Source of the DNA: Rotaria socialis
Taxonomy: Eukaryota > Rotifera > Eurotatoria > Philodinida > Philodinidae
Length of the DNA: 64,000 bases
Direction of reading: 5' to 3'
Assembly (NCBI GenBank): GCA_905331475.1
Contig: CAJNYU010000541.1
Span: 62,001-126,000, forward strand
The notes beneath the pieces are model-generated. The model had not been told where the DNA came from and did not search any database. It saw only the letters and a program-made list of their open reading frames with translations. Below are positions 1 through 12,084 of this stretch, piece by piece. Position 1 is the first letter of the stretch; every line of letters starts with the position of its first letter. The translations under genes were made by a program, and so were the position numbers.

Positions 1-504
1 ATCTATTACAAGGAAGAAATACCTTATGAAAAGCCAGTTCAGGTATTGAACTGTGAGTTTTGTAGTACTTATTATAAATTTACGTTTGAAGGTTGTCAAT
101 CGACCAATTATTAAAGAAACAGTTTTTTTGCCTGACCGTAAACCACCACCATTGCCAAGTAAAAATGAAGCTTACACGGTAGGTTGGTCTGACGAATAAA
201 ACAACCATAATATTTTCTATCCATTAAACTCTAGATCGCACCTGAACCAGTTTCAACCATCTATGCAACAACAGGAGATGTACCGAAGAACTCAGCTACA
301 TTCAATATCATCCGTGCTTTAGGATTAAATGCTGATTGCCCTTGTTGGGCATGGATTGTGATTGTTTTTGGTATTCTAATTCTCCTTGGACTGCTTGCCA
401 TGTGTCTATATTTTATTCTTGGTATGTTTATTGTTTAGAAAATGAAAAAAAAAACCAATTCTTTGTTTTTATTTAAAATTTTAGATCGTGAAAAGATAAT
501 CTAA
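1..504 (+). CDS. 3' end of a single-pass membrane protein gene (partial)
   Basis: Four exons can be joined in frame: 1-42, 92-178, 235-421 and 485-504 (TAA at 502-504). The 5' part lies outside the window. The visible tail has a proline-rich stretch (RKPPPLPSK), a short linker, then a hydrophobic segment of about 25 residues preceded by CPCW and ending in CLYFIL, followed by only six residues (DREKII). This is a C-terminal transmembrane anchor with almost no tail on the far side, so the bulk of the protein precedes the membrane. Introns are 49, 56 and 63 bp with GT..AG ends. I do not recognise the family. The last four bases overlap the stop of the opposing TP53RK gene. Confidence 0.7.
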
Positions 505-1196
505 CCGACCATACTTCGTTTTCGTCCTCTTGCACGTACTTCTTCATATTTATGCATTGTTAATGTACGCAATTTTTCATCACTAATAGAACTCTTATAT
601 GCCAAAAGAATATTCGAAAAAAAATGTTTTGCTTTGTGATGTGTGCAAATGATAGCTCGTTCCAAAACATATAAGTCGACAGCAAGAGCTTCAAGCATTT
701 GAGCCTTATTTGTTACATGTGCACTTAAACCAAAATCAATGAGATAAAGTTGACCATTGTCTTTCAAAAGCATGTTTGATGTTGTCAAATCACCGTGTAC
801 GATTTGTGCTTGATGAAGACGTGCTATAATGGCACCAATTTGTTGTGCTAAGTTTTCAAGTTGAGCAGTGTTTTGTTCTTGAATCAATTGATCAATAACA
901 GATTTTACAGTACGTGCTTCATGTAAATCTTCCATAATAATTGCACGTCTAGCCCAATCGATATGATAGATGGCCGGTGTATGAATGCCTAATTGTTTGG
1001 CACGTGTCAATAAACGTACTTCTCCTTTGAGCCGTTGAAGTGTTACTGTCTGATCAAGATCAGGATGGCGATATGTTTTAACAAAACGTTCTTTGAGTAT
1101 AGCACGATGGCCAAAGTACAAACATCGGAATAGACGCGCTTCAGCACCTTGACAGATAAGTTCAATATTAGAATAGACTGGTGGAGCAGTTTCCAT
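501..1196 (-). CDS. TP53RK: TP53RK/Bud32-type atypical kinase of the KEOPS complex
   Basis: Single-exon gene of 231 residues, close to the usual length for Bud32/TP53RK. The family acts with the Kae1/OSGEP subunit in KEOPS, which makes the t6A modification of tRNAs, and it can also phosphorylate proteins. Visible motifs: an N-terminal GAEA loop, the lysine in AILKERFVK, the catalytic loop HGDLTTSNML (about residues 132-141), the metal-binding IDFG (about 152-155), the DLYVLERA helix and the diagnostic basic C-terminus VRARGRKRSMVG. The ATG at 1196 is chosen because the reading further upstream has only a TTG, and a TTTTAG acceptor-like site ends at 1205, eight bases before it. The stop codon overlaps the stop of the converging upstream gene. 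Family assignment is secure. Confidence 0.96.
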   Translation of the reverse strand: METAPPVYSNIELICQGAEARLFRCLYFGHRAILKERFVKTYRHPDLDQTVTLQRLKGEVRLLTRAKQLGIHTPAIYHIDWARRAIIMEDLHEARTVKSVIDQLIQEQNTAQLENLAQQIGAIIARLHQAQIVHGDLTTSNMLLKDNGQLYLIDFGLSAHVTNKAQMLEALAVDLYVLERAIICTHHKAKHFFSNILLAYKSSISDEKLRTLTMHKYEEVRARGRKRSMVG

Positions 1197-2255
1197 GTTC
1201 CGTTCTAAAACTAACAATGAAAAAATTAATATTTATCCGTTTGTGAAAATATTATTGAAGAATATAATTCAAGGTATTCTCGGTAAAAGTGTCTCTCGAA
1301 TGTATACCCTATTTAATTGCGATTGATAGAGTTCTATACAGTATAGGCATTTTATGAAGAAAATAATCATATTTTCATATAGAAACATATTTATCCTTCA
1401 AATATCAAATAATCCAGAAAAAATGCATCCCTCTACGGTTAGATAAATAAGATTCAAGTAATAAAAAAAGGAACAGGCTCATTAACAAGTCACACAAAAA
1501 AAGAAGTATAAATGCGTACTAGAAAACAAATTTTGAAAGTTAAATCGAAAACTTTAACTATGTAGTAGACCTAAGATATTACTCTAAAGTAGAGTTAATC
1601 TTATTAGCAGAAATACATATTATAAATATTCTGGATTGATTTGAAGCCATAGCTTTGTTAAATGAATATGAGCCTCGTCGTAATAAAAGTTTCAAATTAC
1701 TTTATGAATAGAAAAGTCTTGTATAGAAAATAAATTTTGAAATTCATTTGGATAAAATATCAAAATCGTTGATATTTTCTTTAAAGCTTTCTAATTAACT
1801 AACTCATACGATATTAGTATTGATAACGTGTTTGGCCGAAAAGAAGAGAAAAAAGGAACTCAATGGAATAATAATAGTAATAGTAATAATAATAATAATA
1901 ATAATAATAGTGATAACAACAATAAGAAGAAGAAGAAAAAACTACATGCATCAGACCATTAATTAAAGAATTGAACAAAGAAATTGGGCACACAAGAAAA
2001 ATATAGAGGAAACACACAAGAAGAAAAAAAGACGAAAATCGTCGATGACTAAATATACATCTGACAAAATATTCTTGATCGACACATATCGATAGAAACC
2101 ACATGATATTTGTATCTGCGATAGGCACACAAAAGGAAATAGAGAGATGAATATTTTTCAAAAAGAAAAAGAAAAACGCATTATTGAACATTCGTTCATA
2201 CATTATTATGAAGATGAATAAGAAACACTGTTCAACGCACATACATTCTTATTTA
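1197..2255. other. Intergenic, no gene seen
   Basis: AT-rich spacer between the 5' end of TP53RK and the 3' end of the LRR-Ig gene, both on the minus strand. It should hold the TP53RK promoter. It includes an (AAT)n-type microsatellite at about 1866-1910. I see no RNA gene or conserved coding signal. Confidence 0.6.
1866..1910. repeat. AAT/TAG trinucleotide microsatellite
   Basis: Imperfect run of AAT units broken by TAG units. On the minus strand it reads as a poly-tyrosine open frame, which is an artefact. Confidence 0.85.
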
Positions 2256-5200
2256 CTAGAGTTGTGATTCAACTAGACCTGCATATTGTGATTCAGATCT
2301 GTCGAATTTATAGTTCGAATCGAAACTTGATGAATTAGCCATTTGATGAGATGGTTTTGTATTGGATGTTAAAATTAATTTTTGATGGGATGTATGATTG
2401 CCATTGACAGTTGGAGGAGGTTGTGATGTTATAGAAGGTAGAGTAATGGTTCCATTGGCTCGATCATGATTTGTTAGTTGTTGTTTAGGCTGTCGTCGTG
2501 GATCAACAGCTTGATTTGGTTTCATAATATCTTCTCGATATTCATAATCTTCTTCATAGCCTGTAGGAAAAATCATTTCATCTTCAAATTCATCAACAAT
2601 AATTGGTTCCATGGGTGAAGGTCGATAAACCTTAAATAGACAAAAAAAATGAGAATATTAATTTGCAGAAAGACAAAAATTTTTTTTTGAACTTTATACT
2701 TGTTCATAAAGCTGTCGATCAGATCTATAGCTATCATAATATGTATCATGTGGATGATGACGTCGCATAAGTGTTGCTGTATCATGTAATGGTATGGATG
2801 ATGACATTGACCCACCACCGACACTTCTCAATGGTGTTGAATCAACCAATCGTACTTCACTATACATGGGTGGACCAAGTTGTGATCTTGAATCAATCAT
2901 ATCGTATGGATCATAACTGCCATTAGTAACAAAACTATGTTGTTCATCATTTTTTTCTTTATATATATTTCCATTTGTTAATAGTATGCCATTATGATGA
3001 TTTGTATCAAATAATAATGCTTTATTTCTTTCCGCTTGTAGTCGACTTGAACGATGACAGCGTATTACCCAACATGCACAAAGCAGCATGATAATTAAAA
3101 GAAATAATAATAGAAATATTCCAATAGTCCAAAGAAGAAATGAACTATCAGTTAATGATGATAATCGTCGAACCCGCAATTCATATGAAAGATACTCATT
3201 GTCTGAACGACCTTGATTACGTATAGCAGCAACACAATTATATGTTCCATTGTGTTCTGTAGCAATATTAGATATTGTTAATGTTGTTGTTTTATTAAGA
3301 CATGTTGAAGATGGCGATGATTCAGGATAAGATGAGAAACATGAGAAACGTATTGTATATGAACCAGCATGAATATCAGGTTCATTTACAGTTGATATAA
3401 TCTTTCCGATAATTTTATTTTGATATGTCCACCACACATCAGGTGCTGGATCAGAGTAGACCTACACGAAAGATATTGCATTCTTTTTTTTTCACTTCTA
3501 TTTAGAAAAATATTTTCAGTGGTGTAAAAAATAGTATTCTATAAGATAGTAAAACTTGGGACATACATAGTTAAATGCATGATTCAGATACTCATTTTCT
3601 CACATTTTAATCCTAAATGAATAGAATCTCTTTGAAACAGAGCATTGTTCCATCTAGTTTTTCAATATTTTCTGAAGTTAAAAAATCGTATTTAAGTATA
3701 GACAAAAAAAAGAAGCAAAGCTGTTCTCCATGCCCACAAATTAAGATTGAACCTATTGTTATCTTTAATAATGGCTCGAGTATTTGTCAATGTCTAAACA
3801 ATCTACAGTGCTAATCGGTTTTTAGATCAACTCACATATTGTTCTGATAGAAGCAATTAGTCATATGAACAAAAAAAGAAAAGAATTAACAATTCTATGA
3901 TAAGTTGTACGATTAAATACAGACTCTCACGTAAAAATACATGAGATCACATTCGTTTATTCCAATAGTTGGTATCTTTCTTAGATTATACTCTGATTGA
4001 TACAGCTTGACAAATAATTCCCCTAAAATCATATAGTTTTTTTTTCATATTTAGTTTCATTTGGGACGACTTGTTTTCCTCTATTGGTTTTGCTAATCAT
4101 AACTAAATGTTAGTCTTGTCTATGTCGAATCTCAATAGAATAGCTAAAAATCACAGCTACATAATTCTCATGATTATTGTAAGAACAACAATAAAATTAT
4201 TAATTCTATGGAAAAAAAAACGCAAACATCATAGTTATCTCAGCTTTCTAATGGATGTTATCAACAGAACAACGATAAAAAGTCATTTGCTAATCATATA
4301 ATATAGATGTTAAGGATTTGTGTACAACAATGTATTATTTAAATAACAGAAACATTTATTTGATCGATAAGAATAAATCGTAAACAACTTACATCACATC
4401 GAAGTGTTGCAACTTCACCAGTAGTTGCAATAAGTACAGTTAAATCAGGCTTCGATATGATCGGTCCACAAACAAATTGTTCATCACGTAGAGCAACAAT
4501 TTTTTTATCTGCTAATGCTTTAGGCGTTTCACATTGTGGGTCATCATGATAAATAGGATATTCAACACGATGCAATGCATTACGTAACCAACGAAGACGA
4601 CAATCACATTCTAACGTATTTGAACTTAATTTTAAATGAAAGTTATTTGGAAATGTTATATTATTCGTTAACGTTCTTAACATATTTGAATTTAAAAATA
4701 ATTGTTTCAAATTTTTTAAATGATGAACTAATAACATATCAACATATTGCAGACGATTAGATGATAAATCAAGGTGTTGCAAACGAGGATATGCTCGAAT
4801 ATCTGCTAGTGCCAAACGATGAATTTGATTATTCGAAAGGGCAAGTTTTCTATATTTAAAAAAAAAGCCTGACGTTTTTGAAGAAAACAAAAACAAAAAA
4901 CACTTACACAAGATTGCTATATTGATCATTCTCACTTCGAGGTATATGTTGAAGTTCATTATTTGATAAATCAAGATATTCAAGAGCGCGTTCAATCAAC
5001 CCTAAAGCTCCATTTTCAATATGTCGTAATTTGCCATGTGTAACATATAAATATCGTAAATCAATCAATTGATAAACATTATTAGGCCCATAGGAGAATT
5101 GTAATAAACCATTCGATAAGCTACGTAATTCGTGATGAACAATTGTTAAATTTGTTATAATACCACCACGCCTTAATTTTAAATCTGATTGTGCATTAAG

Positions 5201-5386
5201 TTGCTCATGCATACATTGTTGATAAGTAATCAGTGAGTGGACATTAGTACAGAGCATTGTCATACCTGCTGCATCTAAACTACATGAACATGACATTGAT
5301 TGACCATGTGCCATTTTAATCGATAGCATCGACGATAAATAAAAAGTAATTAAAAAAATGAATAATTTCATATAAGCATTCATCAT
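2256..5386 (-). CDS. LRR-Ig single-pass transmembrane protein (LINGO/AMIGO/kekkon-like layout)
   Basis: Four exons on the minus strand: 5386-4908, 4849-4393, 3461-2700 and 2630-2256; 690 residues. A signal peptide covers about residues 1-29. It is followed by a short Cys-rich flank (CSC.., CTN), leucine-rich repeats up to about residue 235 (for example LEYLDLSNNELQ, LQHLDLSSNRLQ), an LRR C-terminal cap with CDCRLRWLRNAL and QFVCGP, and one Ig domain (first Cys in TLRCD about 311, second in YNCVA about 386). A transmembrane helix lies at about 417-440. The cytoplasmic tail of some 250 residues is Ser/Tyr-rich and ends ESQL, which fits a class I PDZ ligand. The layout is that of neuronal adhesion and axon-guidance proteins; the exact orthologue is unclear. 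A 931-bp intron (3462-4392) splits the Ig domain just after its first cysteine. Start: two ATGs at 5386 and 5383. Confidence 0.9.
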
Positions 5387-7847
5387 AGGTTTGTACAATA
5401 TAAAACTAAAAATATATAAATACACTTACATAATCGTCAATATATATATATATATATATATACATGCAAGCGATTTTGATCATAAAAAACATATATATAT
5501 ATATATATATATGTACTATCTACGGTATTAATCAAACTATGGCTGCAGACAAATAGATTATTTTTATTCTTTGCACGTAGTAATTAACTATTAGTTTCTG
5601 TCAATATTTATCATTGAAGTAAGAATATCAATAATTAATTCCTTCCTACGCTACTAATTTTTCTTATAGATGAAAATGACATAAACTAATTTTATGGATA
5701 TTTGACAAAAAAAAGCATTTATCAATTTTTTGAGCAAATAGAAAAAAAATGAGTTCAATAAAAATCAAACATCTGAGCATTCATTCTTTTTCATGTGTCA
5801 CGTAAACATGCTCATTTCTTTCCTGCATATGTATGTTTATATCGGCTGTTTTCATCTATCGATTGATAAGCTAGAGACACTAACATCATCATATACATAC
5901 ATACATTGGACAAATATGCCTACGGACCACATCAGACATGGGAATGCATACATCCTCATCATCAAAAAGGGGAAAATATTTCAGTTCAATTTTATCAAAA
6001 TTCAATCCAAAATAATAATACGGTCACCATTCTCATGATTAGATTAGAAATTTAAAAAAAAAAAGAATAAATGACTCTTTTTGTCTTTTTATCAATAGTG
6101 ACCATCTTGAGACGAGCGATTATTGTCTGCGCGTTGAAGTGACAAAAATAAGAATTAAATTCAATCATACGATTTAAAACACGAAACACGTATCAATCTA
6201 TGCATATACTCACATGATATCGACCATTGATTTAATTCTATCAACATAATGATGTTCGATAGTTCATTCAATGTTGCTTTTTCATCTAAAATGAGAATTT
6301 ACAAAAATACATGCGACATCGTATGACTGACGGAATGAAATTATCTTAGAGCAAAGCCAAAGAAATGGTCTTCCTTCTTTAACAGAAAAGGGACACCCTC
6401 ATTCAATGTAAGAATGGGACACGAAGAAGGCAATTTTTTTTTCCTTCTCATTGATTGTATTCTCCAATGGACAACAGAATATAGAAGGATGTAGAAACAT
6501 TGAACGACGAACATCGAGGAGAATAGAGAAAAAAAAGACGATCGAGGGCAATACCTCCGGGCGGGGTCAAAATACAGAACAACACTGTTTGATGGAGTGA
6601 CGAGAAGAGAAGAGAGGCGATGTGAGAGGATATACAAAATTATCAATATGCGACAAACGGAAATTGTATTGAATATATGTTAAATACGAATAGGTTCGTC
6701 ATTAACGGATACTTTTTTCTTAATTATGATGATCTCAATTAGTTTTCAATTTTAACATAAAAGACTAAAGTCAAACATAGAGAAACACATGAAAAATATA
6801 ATGAGTAGCACTTGTGGCATCAGCAGCTAGTATTGTAATATTATTTCAGGTCGATCCATCAATAATAATGCCCTAGCGGATAGTATGCAAAGATTATCGT
6901 CTGTCTGTCTATCTATGCTATGGTACCAGATGGACATTACTGAGCATCGTCTGACACATAACTTAAAACACGAGAGTAGATTGAATTCAGATGTTGCCGA
7001 TAGAAGAAGAAAAAATGAAATCAATTCTGAAGTGAGTACAAATGAAGAAGAAAAAAAACTATATAACATATTCGGTAGAAAGAAACAAGACAAACAAGAT
7101 TCAAGCTATATTTTTTTTATGCAATAACGTAAGGTTCATTCGATCAATATCAAAGGAATTTTATTGCTGATGTAACGGATTTGTTTATCAGTAGAGATAT
7201 AATGTTGTCAAGAATGCGATGAGTAAAGCAACCGTCAAGTCTCATTTTTCTTTCCTTCTTACAATAACACCGAATCAACTAGATGACATACGAGTAATCG
7301 TTCAGTAGGAAACGAACAGTCTTCTATGCCATTATGTAACAATCAACTAGTCTCATTGAAAAGAGAGACAGTGGAAATCGTCAGCAATACAAGAACATCA
7401 CTATAGTGCGAATGAATAAAAGAAAAAGCGGTAAGCAATATAATACGCGCACGTATTCTTTTTCGCTTAAATAGAAACAAACGAGAACGCTTAATCATGT
7501 ACAAACCATATTGCTGAACAAAAAAAAACAAGCCAAGCCGAATAGAACGACAAAGAAATTTTGGCAGCTATACTAATTGGTTCATATTTTCAAACAATGA
7601 AATTAATCATGGTGAAGATTGTAATTGAAATATTAATAAAATTAGCGAATGTATTTTGTTGAAAATAAAATCCTGTATTATTGTCCTTTAATGTATATAT
7701 ATATATATATAAACGTTGATTATTTGTTTTTACAGCGCCATCTGTAATATCATACAGAGCGTACACGTAACGTAAACTAAGTCGATATCATTTTATTTCA
7801 ATGTATTTACAATATTGATCAAATATCAAAAATATAAAATATAAAAT
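5387..7847. other. Divergent intergenic region with AT microsatellites
   Basis: Lies between the divergently transcribed LRR-Ig gene (-) and ALG11 (+), so it should carry both promoters. Two (AT)n runs at about 5440-5461 and 5492-5511 flank a 30-base unique stretch, and a third is near 7692-7710. Short open frames here have no domain, no splice partners and no convincing composition. An acceptor-like TTTTTAG ends at 5406 on the minus strand, 20 bases before the LRR-Ig ATG. Confidence 0.6.
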
Positions 7848-9525
7848 ATGGTATTTTCTTTAAAACGAACATTGGGAGAAACATTATTTATTATATACGG
7901 CATTGTGCTGATTATTCTTATCCTTCTATCAGCATTTACATTTTTTCTTTTAAATCTGTGTTTGGCAACATTTATGATTTGGTTTATAATAACCACACTC
8001 GCATGGGCATTAGCGATAATTCCTATTTTAAAATTTATATTCTTACCTTGGTATCGTAAAAAATGTCGTTCATGGACAATCAATGAGCGACAAAGTCGTT
8101 TAAGTGTTGCTTTTTTTCATCCTTACTGTAATGATGGAGGTGGTGGTGAACGAGTTTTATGGACTGCTATTGAATCGATTCTTAAAAAATATAAAAATGA
8201 TATTCAAATAATTATTTATACAGGTGATACAGATGCAACACCGGAGAAAATTCTCGATCGTGTTAAAGAACGCTTTGATATGAATATAAAAAGTTATGAA
8301 TCGTCAATAACATTTGTTTACCTTCGAACTCGTTTTTTTGTCGAAGCAAAATATTATAAAATGTTTACGTTATTAGGACAAAGTGTTGGTTCAATGATTT
8401 TAGGTTTAGAAGCATTAATACGTTTTATACCTGATATTTATATTGATTCAATGGGTTATTCATTTACATATCCAATATTTTATTATTTAGCATCGATACC
8501 AATTTTTGCCTATGTACATTATCCAACAATAAGTACAGATATGCTTGAACAAGTGAAAGAACGTCGACCAACTTACAATAATCGTCGGTTAATAGCTAAT
8601 AGTTCAAATGTTAGTCAAATAAAATTAATCTATTATCGAATATTTGCATATCTTTATGGTTGGTGTGGTCGATGTGCTCAAATGGCATATTGTAATTCAA
8701 CATGGACACAAGGACATGTTCAACATATATGGAAATTACCATTGAATTCAATTCATCTTGTTTATCCACCGTGTGATGTTAAAAAATTTTTATTAATGCC
8801 ATTAGTTAATGATGACGAACAAATAATGAAAACAATTGTATCTATTGGACAATTTCGACCAGAAAAGGATCATGAATTACAAATTCGATCTTTTCATGAA
8901 CTTTTACAAAGGTATATTTGATTTTTTTTAAATTTAAACAATAATGAATCCTACAAAATTTGTTTGATTTTTAGACTACCTGAACATCGTCAAAAATTAC
9001 GATTAGTATTGATTGGCAGTGCAAGACATGAAGATGATAAACAACGTGTTGAAAAATTGCGAACACTTGTTGAGAATTTAAATATGAATGAAGAAGTCGA
9101 ATTTAAACTAAATATTAATTTTTCGGAACTTAAAAATCATCTAAATAAAGCAATGATTGGATTACATACAATGTGGAATGAACATTTTGGAATAGGTTTA
9201 ACGAATGAATTTATTTTATTAATCGTTTTTAATGAATAAATTGTTTTATCTAATTTTAGGTATTGTAGAAATGATGGCTGCTGGTACTATTGTTCTTGCA
9301 CATAAATCTGGTGGTCCAAAAATGGATATTATTGATGAAGGTCAAACTGGTTTTCTTGCTTCTGATATTGATTCGTATGCAACTGCGATGCGTCTAATAT
9401 TAGAAATGACAATTGAAGAGAGAAAAAAAATACGTGAACGTGCACGTGAAAGTGTTGATCGATTTAGTACAATGAGTTTTGAAAAAAAATTTATGGAACC
9501 ACTTAATAAAATTTTATCGAAGTGA
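7848..9525 (+). CDS. ALG11: ALG11, GDP-Man:Man3GlcNAc2-PP-dolichol alpha-1,2-mannosyltransferase
   Basis: Three exons (7848-8911, 8975-9195, 9260-9525) encode 516 residues; vertebrate ALG11 is about 490. The family adds the fourth and fifth mannoses to the dolichol-linked oligosaccharide on the cytosolic face of the ER. Two N-terminal hydrophobic segments (about 12-36 and 40-62) anchor it. The glycosyltransferase part starts with VAFFHPYCNDGGGGERVLW, a signature of this family. Further motifs are YVHYPTISTDML, the RPEKDH segment, and the GT-B/GT4 EX7E region EHFGIGIVE near residue 425, followed by MMAAGTIVLAHKSGGPKMDI. The two introns (63 and 64 bp) interrupt the C-terminal Rossmann domain, and splicing restores EHFGIG|IVE exactly. 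The ATG at 7848 opens the hydrophobic anchor and has no upstream in-frame competitor. Confidence 0.97.
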
Positions 9526-12084
9526 AGAAAATTTTTCTTTATAGTTGTTTTGGTTCTTTGGTTTTATTTTTTGCGTCAAAAGAAAAGAAAAAGTATAGAA
9601 TTACTATTTTTTATTCGATTTCCTGTCAATGTTTCACAGTACAATATGGAAAGTATTTCGGAAATCGAAGTGCAAAAGTAATATTGAATTGTTAATTTGT
9701 TCAAGTTGAAAGAATATAATTTTAAAGTGTTCTAACGTAAGCGAGATGTCAATAAAAGGCTTGTATTCATATTTGAAATGGAACGTGCATTTTAGTGAAA
9801 TCTGACTTCCAGTAATCATTATGATAAATGTTGGAAAATATTCATGGTTGGAAAAATTTCTGTATTGAATAATCTCATTCATTTTCTTATCAAACACTTG
9901 AAATTCTAATGTATGTCTAAGTACTTACATTGAATAAAAGGATGATCACCTTGATTTCAGTATTTTACCTGACGTATAATCTAATGTTGATTTCCGACTA
10001 GTCTTTTCTTCGTGTTATTTTCTACAACAGTATTCATCGGTGGATCAAACGCAAACACTCATTTTCACAATGAAATTAATATGAAGCTTTGATTGAAGAC
10101 AAAATTGATGTAAAGAGATCAGTTAGTTTCGGAACGAGCAATTTATATATTTCAACTAATACAATGATCCATTTGCCAATTATGTTAGAACCATTTACAG
10201 CAAGATTTCACTTGATCAAGATACATGACTATTGAGATAATTTCTGTCTAACGTATTTTTTAGATAATTTGGTATTGACTGGTAAGACATAAAGGATAGA
10301 CTTATGTCTAATGTTCGTTCTTGATTTTTCTTCTTAACAAGCTTTGAAATAATACTCGTATCTGACTGATAGAAGTCCGTTTTGTCGATACACGGATAAA
10401 ATTTGCATCGCTGACAAAACTTTTTCTCCAGTTTTTTTTTTGGGAATGAGTTGAACAAGAAATTATATTTTAAATGATTTCACATTCTATCTCAACGATG
10501 AGAAAAAGAATTTGGTGCGAGCAACGAATTTATTTTTATTTGGTTAGAAATCTTGGATTTGCTGAAATTCTTAAAACTTGAATTTAAGCAAGTTCAGCGT
10601 TGAAAGTGATTATCGCCTGGTTGAAAACGTTTACTGAGCCAATATAGAGAAAATATTGGCAAACAAGCATCCGAACAAAGAGACAAATTCGATTGCATTA
10701 CATTCTATATTCATAATTAAGGTCGAGTAGCTGGATGAATCAATAGTAAAAACTTCGCTGGAATAAATAGATTTGATCTTTATAGGGCATGACATATGCT
10801 TGTGAGTTTCTTCTAGCTTCTTCGAAGTATATCTTATTCGATGTCAGAGATTTGAATGTGTTTTTGAGCGTGATAATTTTTCTGAATCATCGTTATTTTT
10901 TAGTCGACTTCAAAATCTATGAGGAAAATCAACATTCTTCGCTTCACTGTATTTCTTAGCGCTTATTTATACAACGAGTAGCTATTTCTTTTTTTTTATT
11001 CGAAAAAGTTTTACATTGAATATTTTGATAACTTTTTAATTTTATCAGTATCTTTGATGACAAATAGATTTGAAACTAAGTTGAATTTTCCTTCATTCTA
11101 CGTAGAACTCTATTTGAAGGTAATGCAATGTAAAAGAAATATGCGAAATTAGAAAAACAACATAAACTATAGATTCAATAAAACCTTACTTATTGATTAG
11201 CGGACTTCATCCGTGTGCAACACTACTGTTTCAGTCTCTTTTTCTTATCTAAAATTAATTAAAAAAAAGAACTAAATAAAATCAAATGAAACATTAGGCG
11301 GAATATCTTTCGAAACATCAAAAAATTTTCTTTTTGTTCTTTTCATACAATATTGATCGTTAAATAAACTTTGAAGTATCAATGAAAATAAGAAATATCA
11401 TTCTGACCAACAGATGGCCAAAAACGAATAATATTACGTGTGAAACCGTTACGAATCAATGTCGACAGACACATTTACGAGCGAATATAGTGTGTGCTGA
11501 GCAAACATAAATTATCATTGGTTATTGCTTATCAATTTTCTATGATCTGTTCCGCCATACGTCCTTTTCTCTCTGTGCAATACTCCTTTCCTATTTTCTA
11601 ACTCTGTTTTTTTTAAATATTGTTTTTCTAGAGAAAGACAACTAAACTGTTTTCATTTAGAATAAATTTACATAGTTCGAGTTCGATATATTTTATGACA
11701 TTGTACTATCAGTAGATATTGTAATAGGCATTAGCTAATATGTCGAATGAGAATCGAAAGCGAGAAGGAGAGAAGCAAATATGAAATGATTTACCTGATG
11801 TTATATGATTTATGTGAGCCAACAGAAAAGAAAAACGAGATAGCTGACCAATGATATTTCTTTTATTCATCAAATTTCTTTCTCTTATCATTTATACACA
11901 TAGAAAATTAATCATATGAAAATCTCAAGTGTTCTCTCTAGCAGCCATCATTCCTCAATATGTTCTTTCTGTTTGCTATAACGACAATAAGAGTTTGTTA
12001 GTTGCTACTCAAAACGGTAGTTAAAAAGTGATATTTATTGACTAACGTTTGTTTTTTCCCTATTTCAACGATCGCATTAAAAAA
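9526..12084. other. Intergenic upstream of the Hox-type gene
   Basis: About 2.5 kb of AT-rich DNA between the end of ALG11 and the start of the homeobox gene. No coding exon, RNA gene or clear repeat is seen. By position it is the likely cis-regulatory region of the homeobox gene. Confidence 0.5.

Noticed and set aside
1814-2242. 142-codon minus-strand frame with a poly-tyrosine run
   Set aside because: It is produced by the AAT/TAG microsatellite and AT-rich surroundings; no splice or domain support.
3617-4301. Plus-strand frames of about 65 codons
   Set aside because: They lie inside the large intron of the minus-strand LRR-Ig gene and have no recognisable content.
6341-7127. Several short frames on both strands between LRR-Ig and ALG11
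   Set aside because: Low-complexity Phe/Leu/Lys-rich readings without splice partners, domains or plausible starts.
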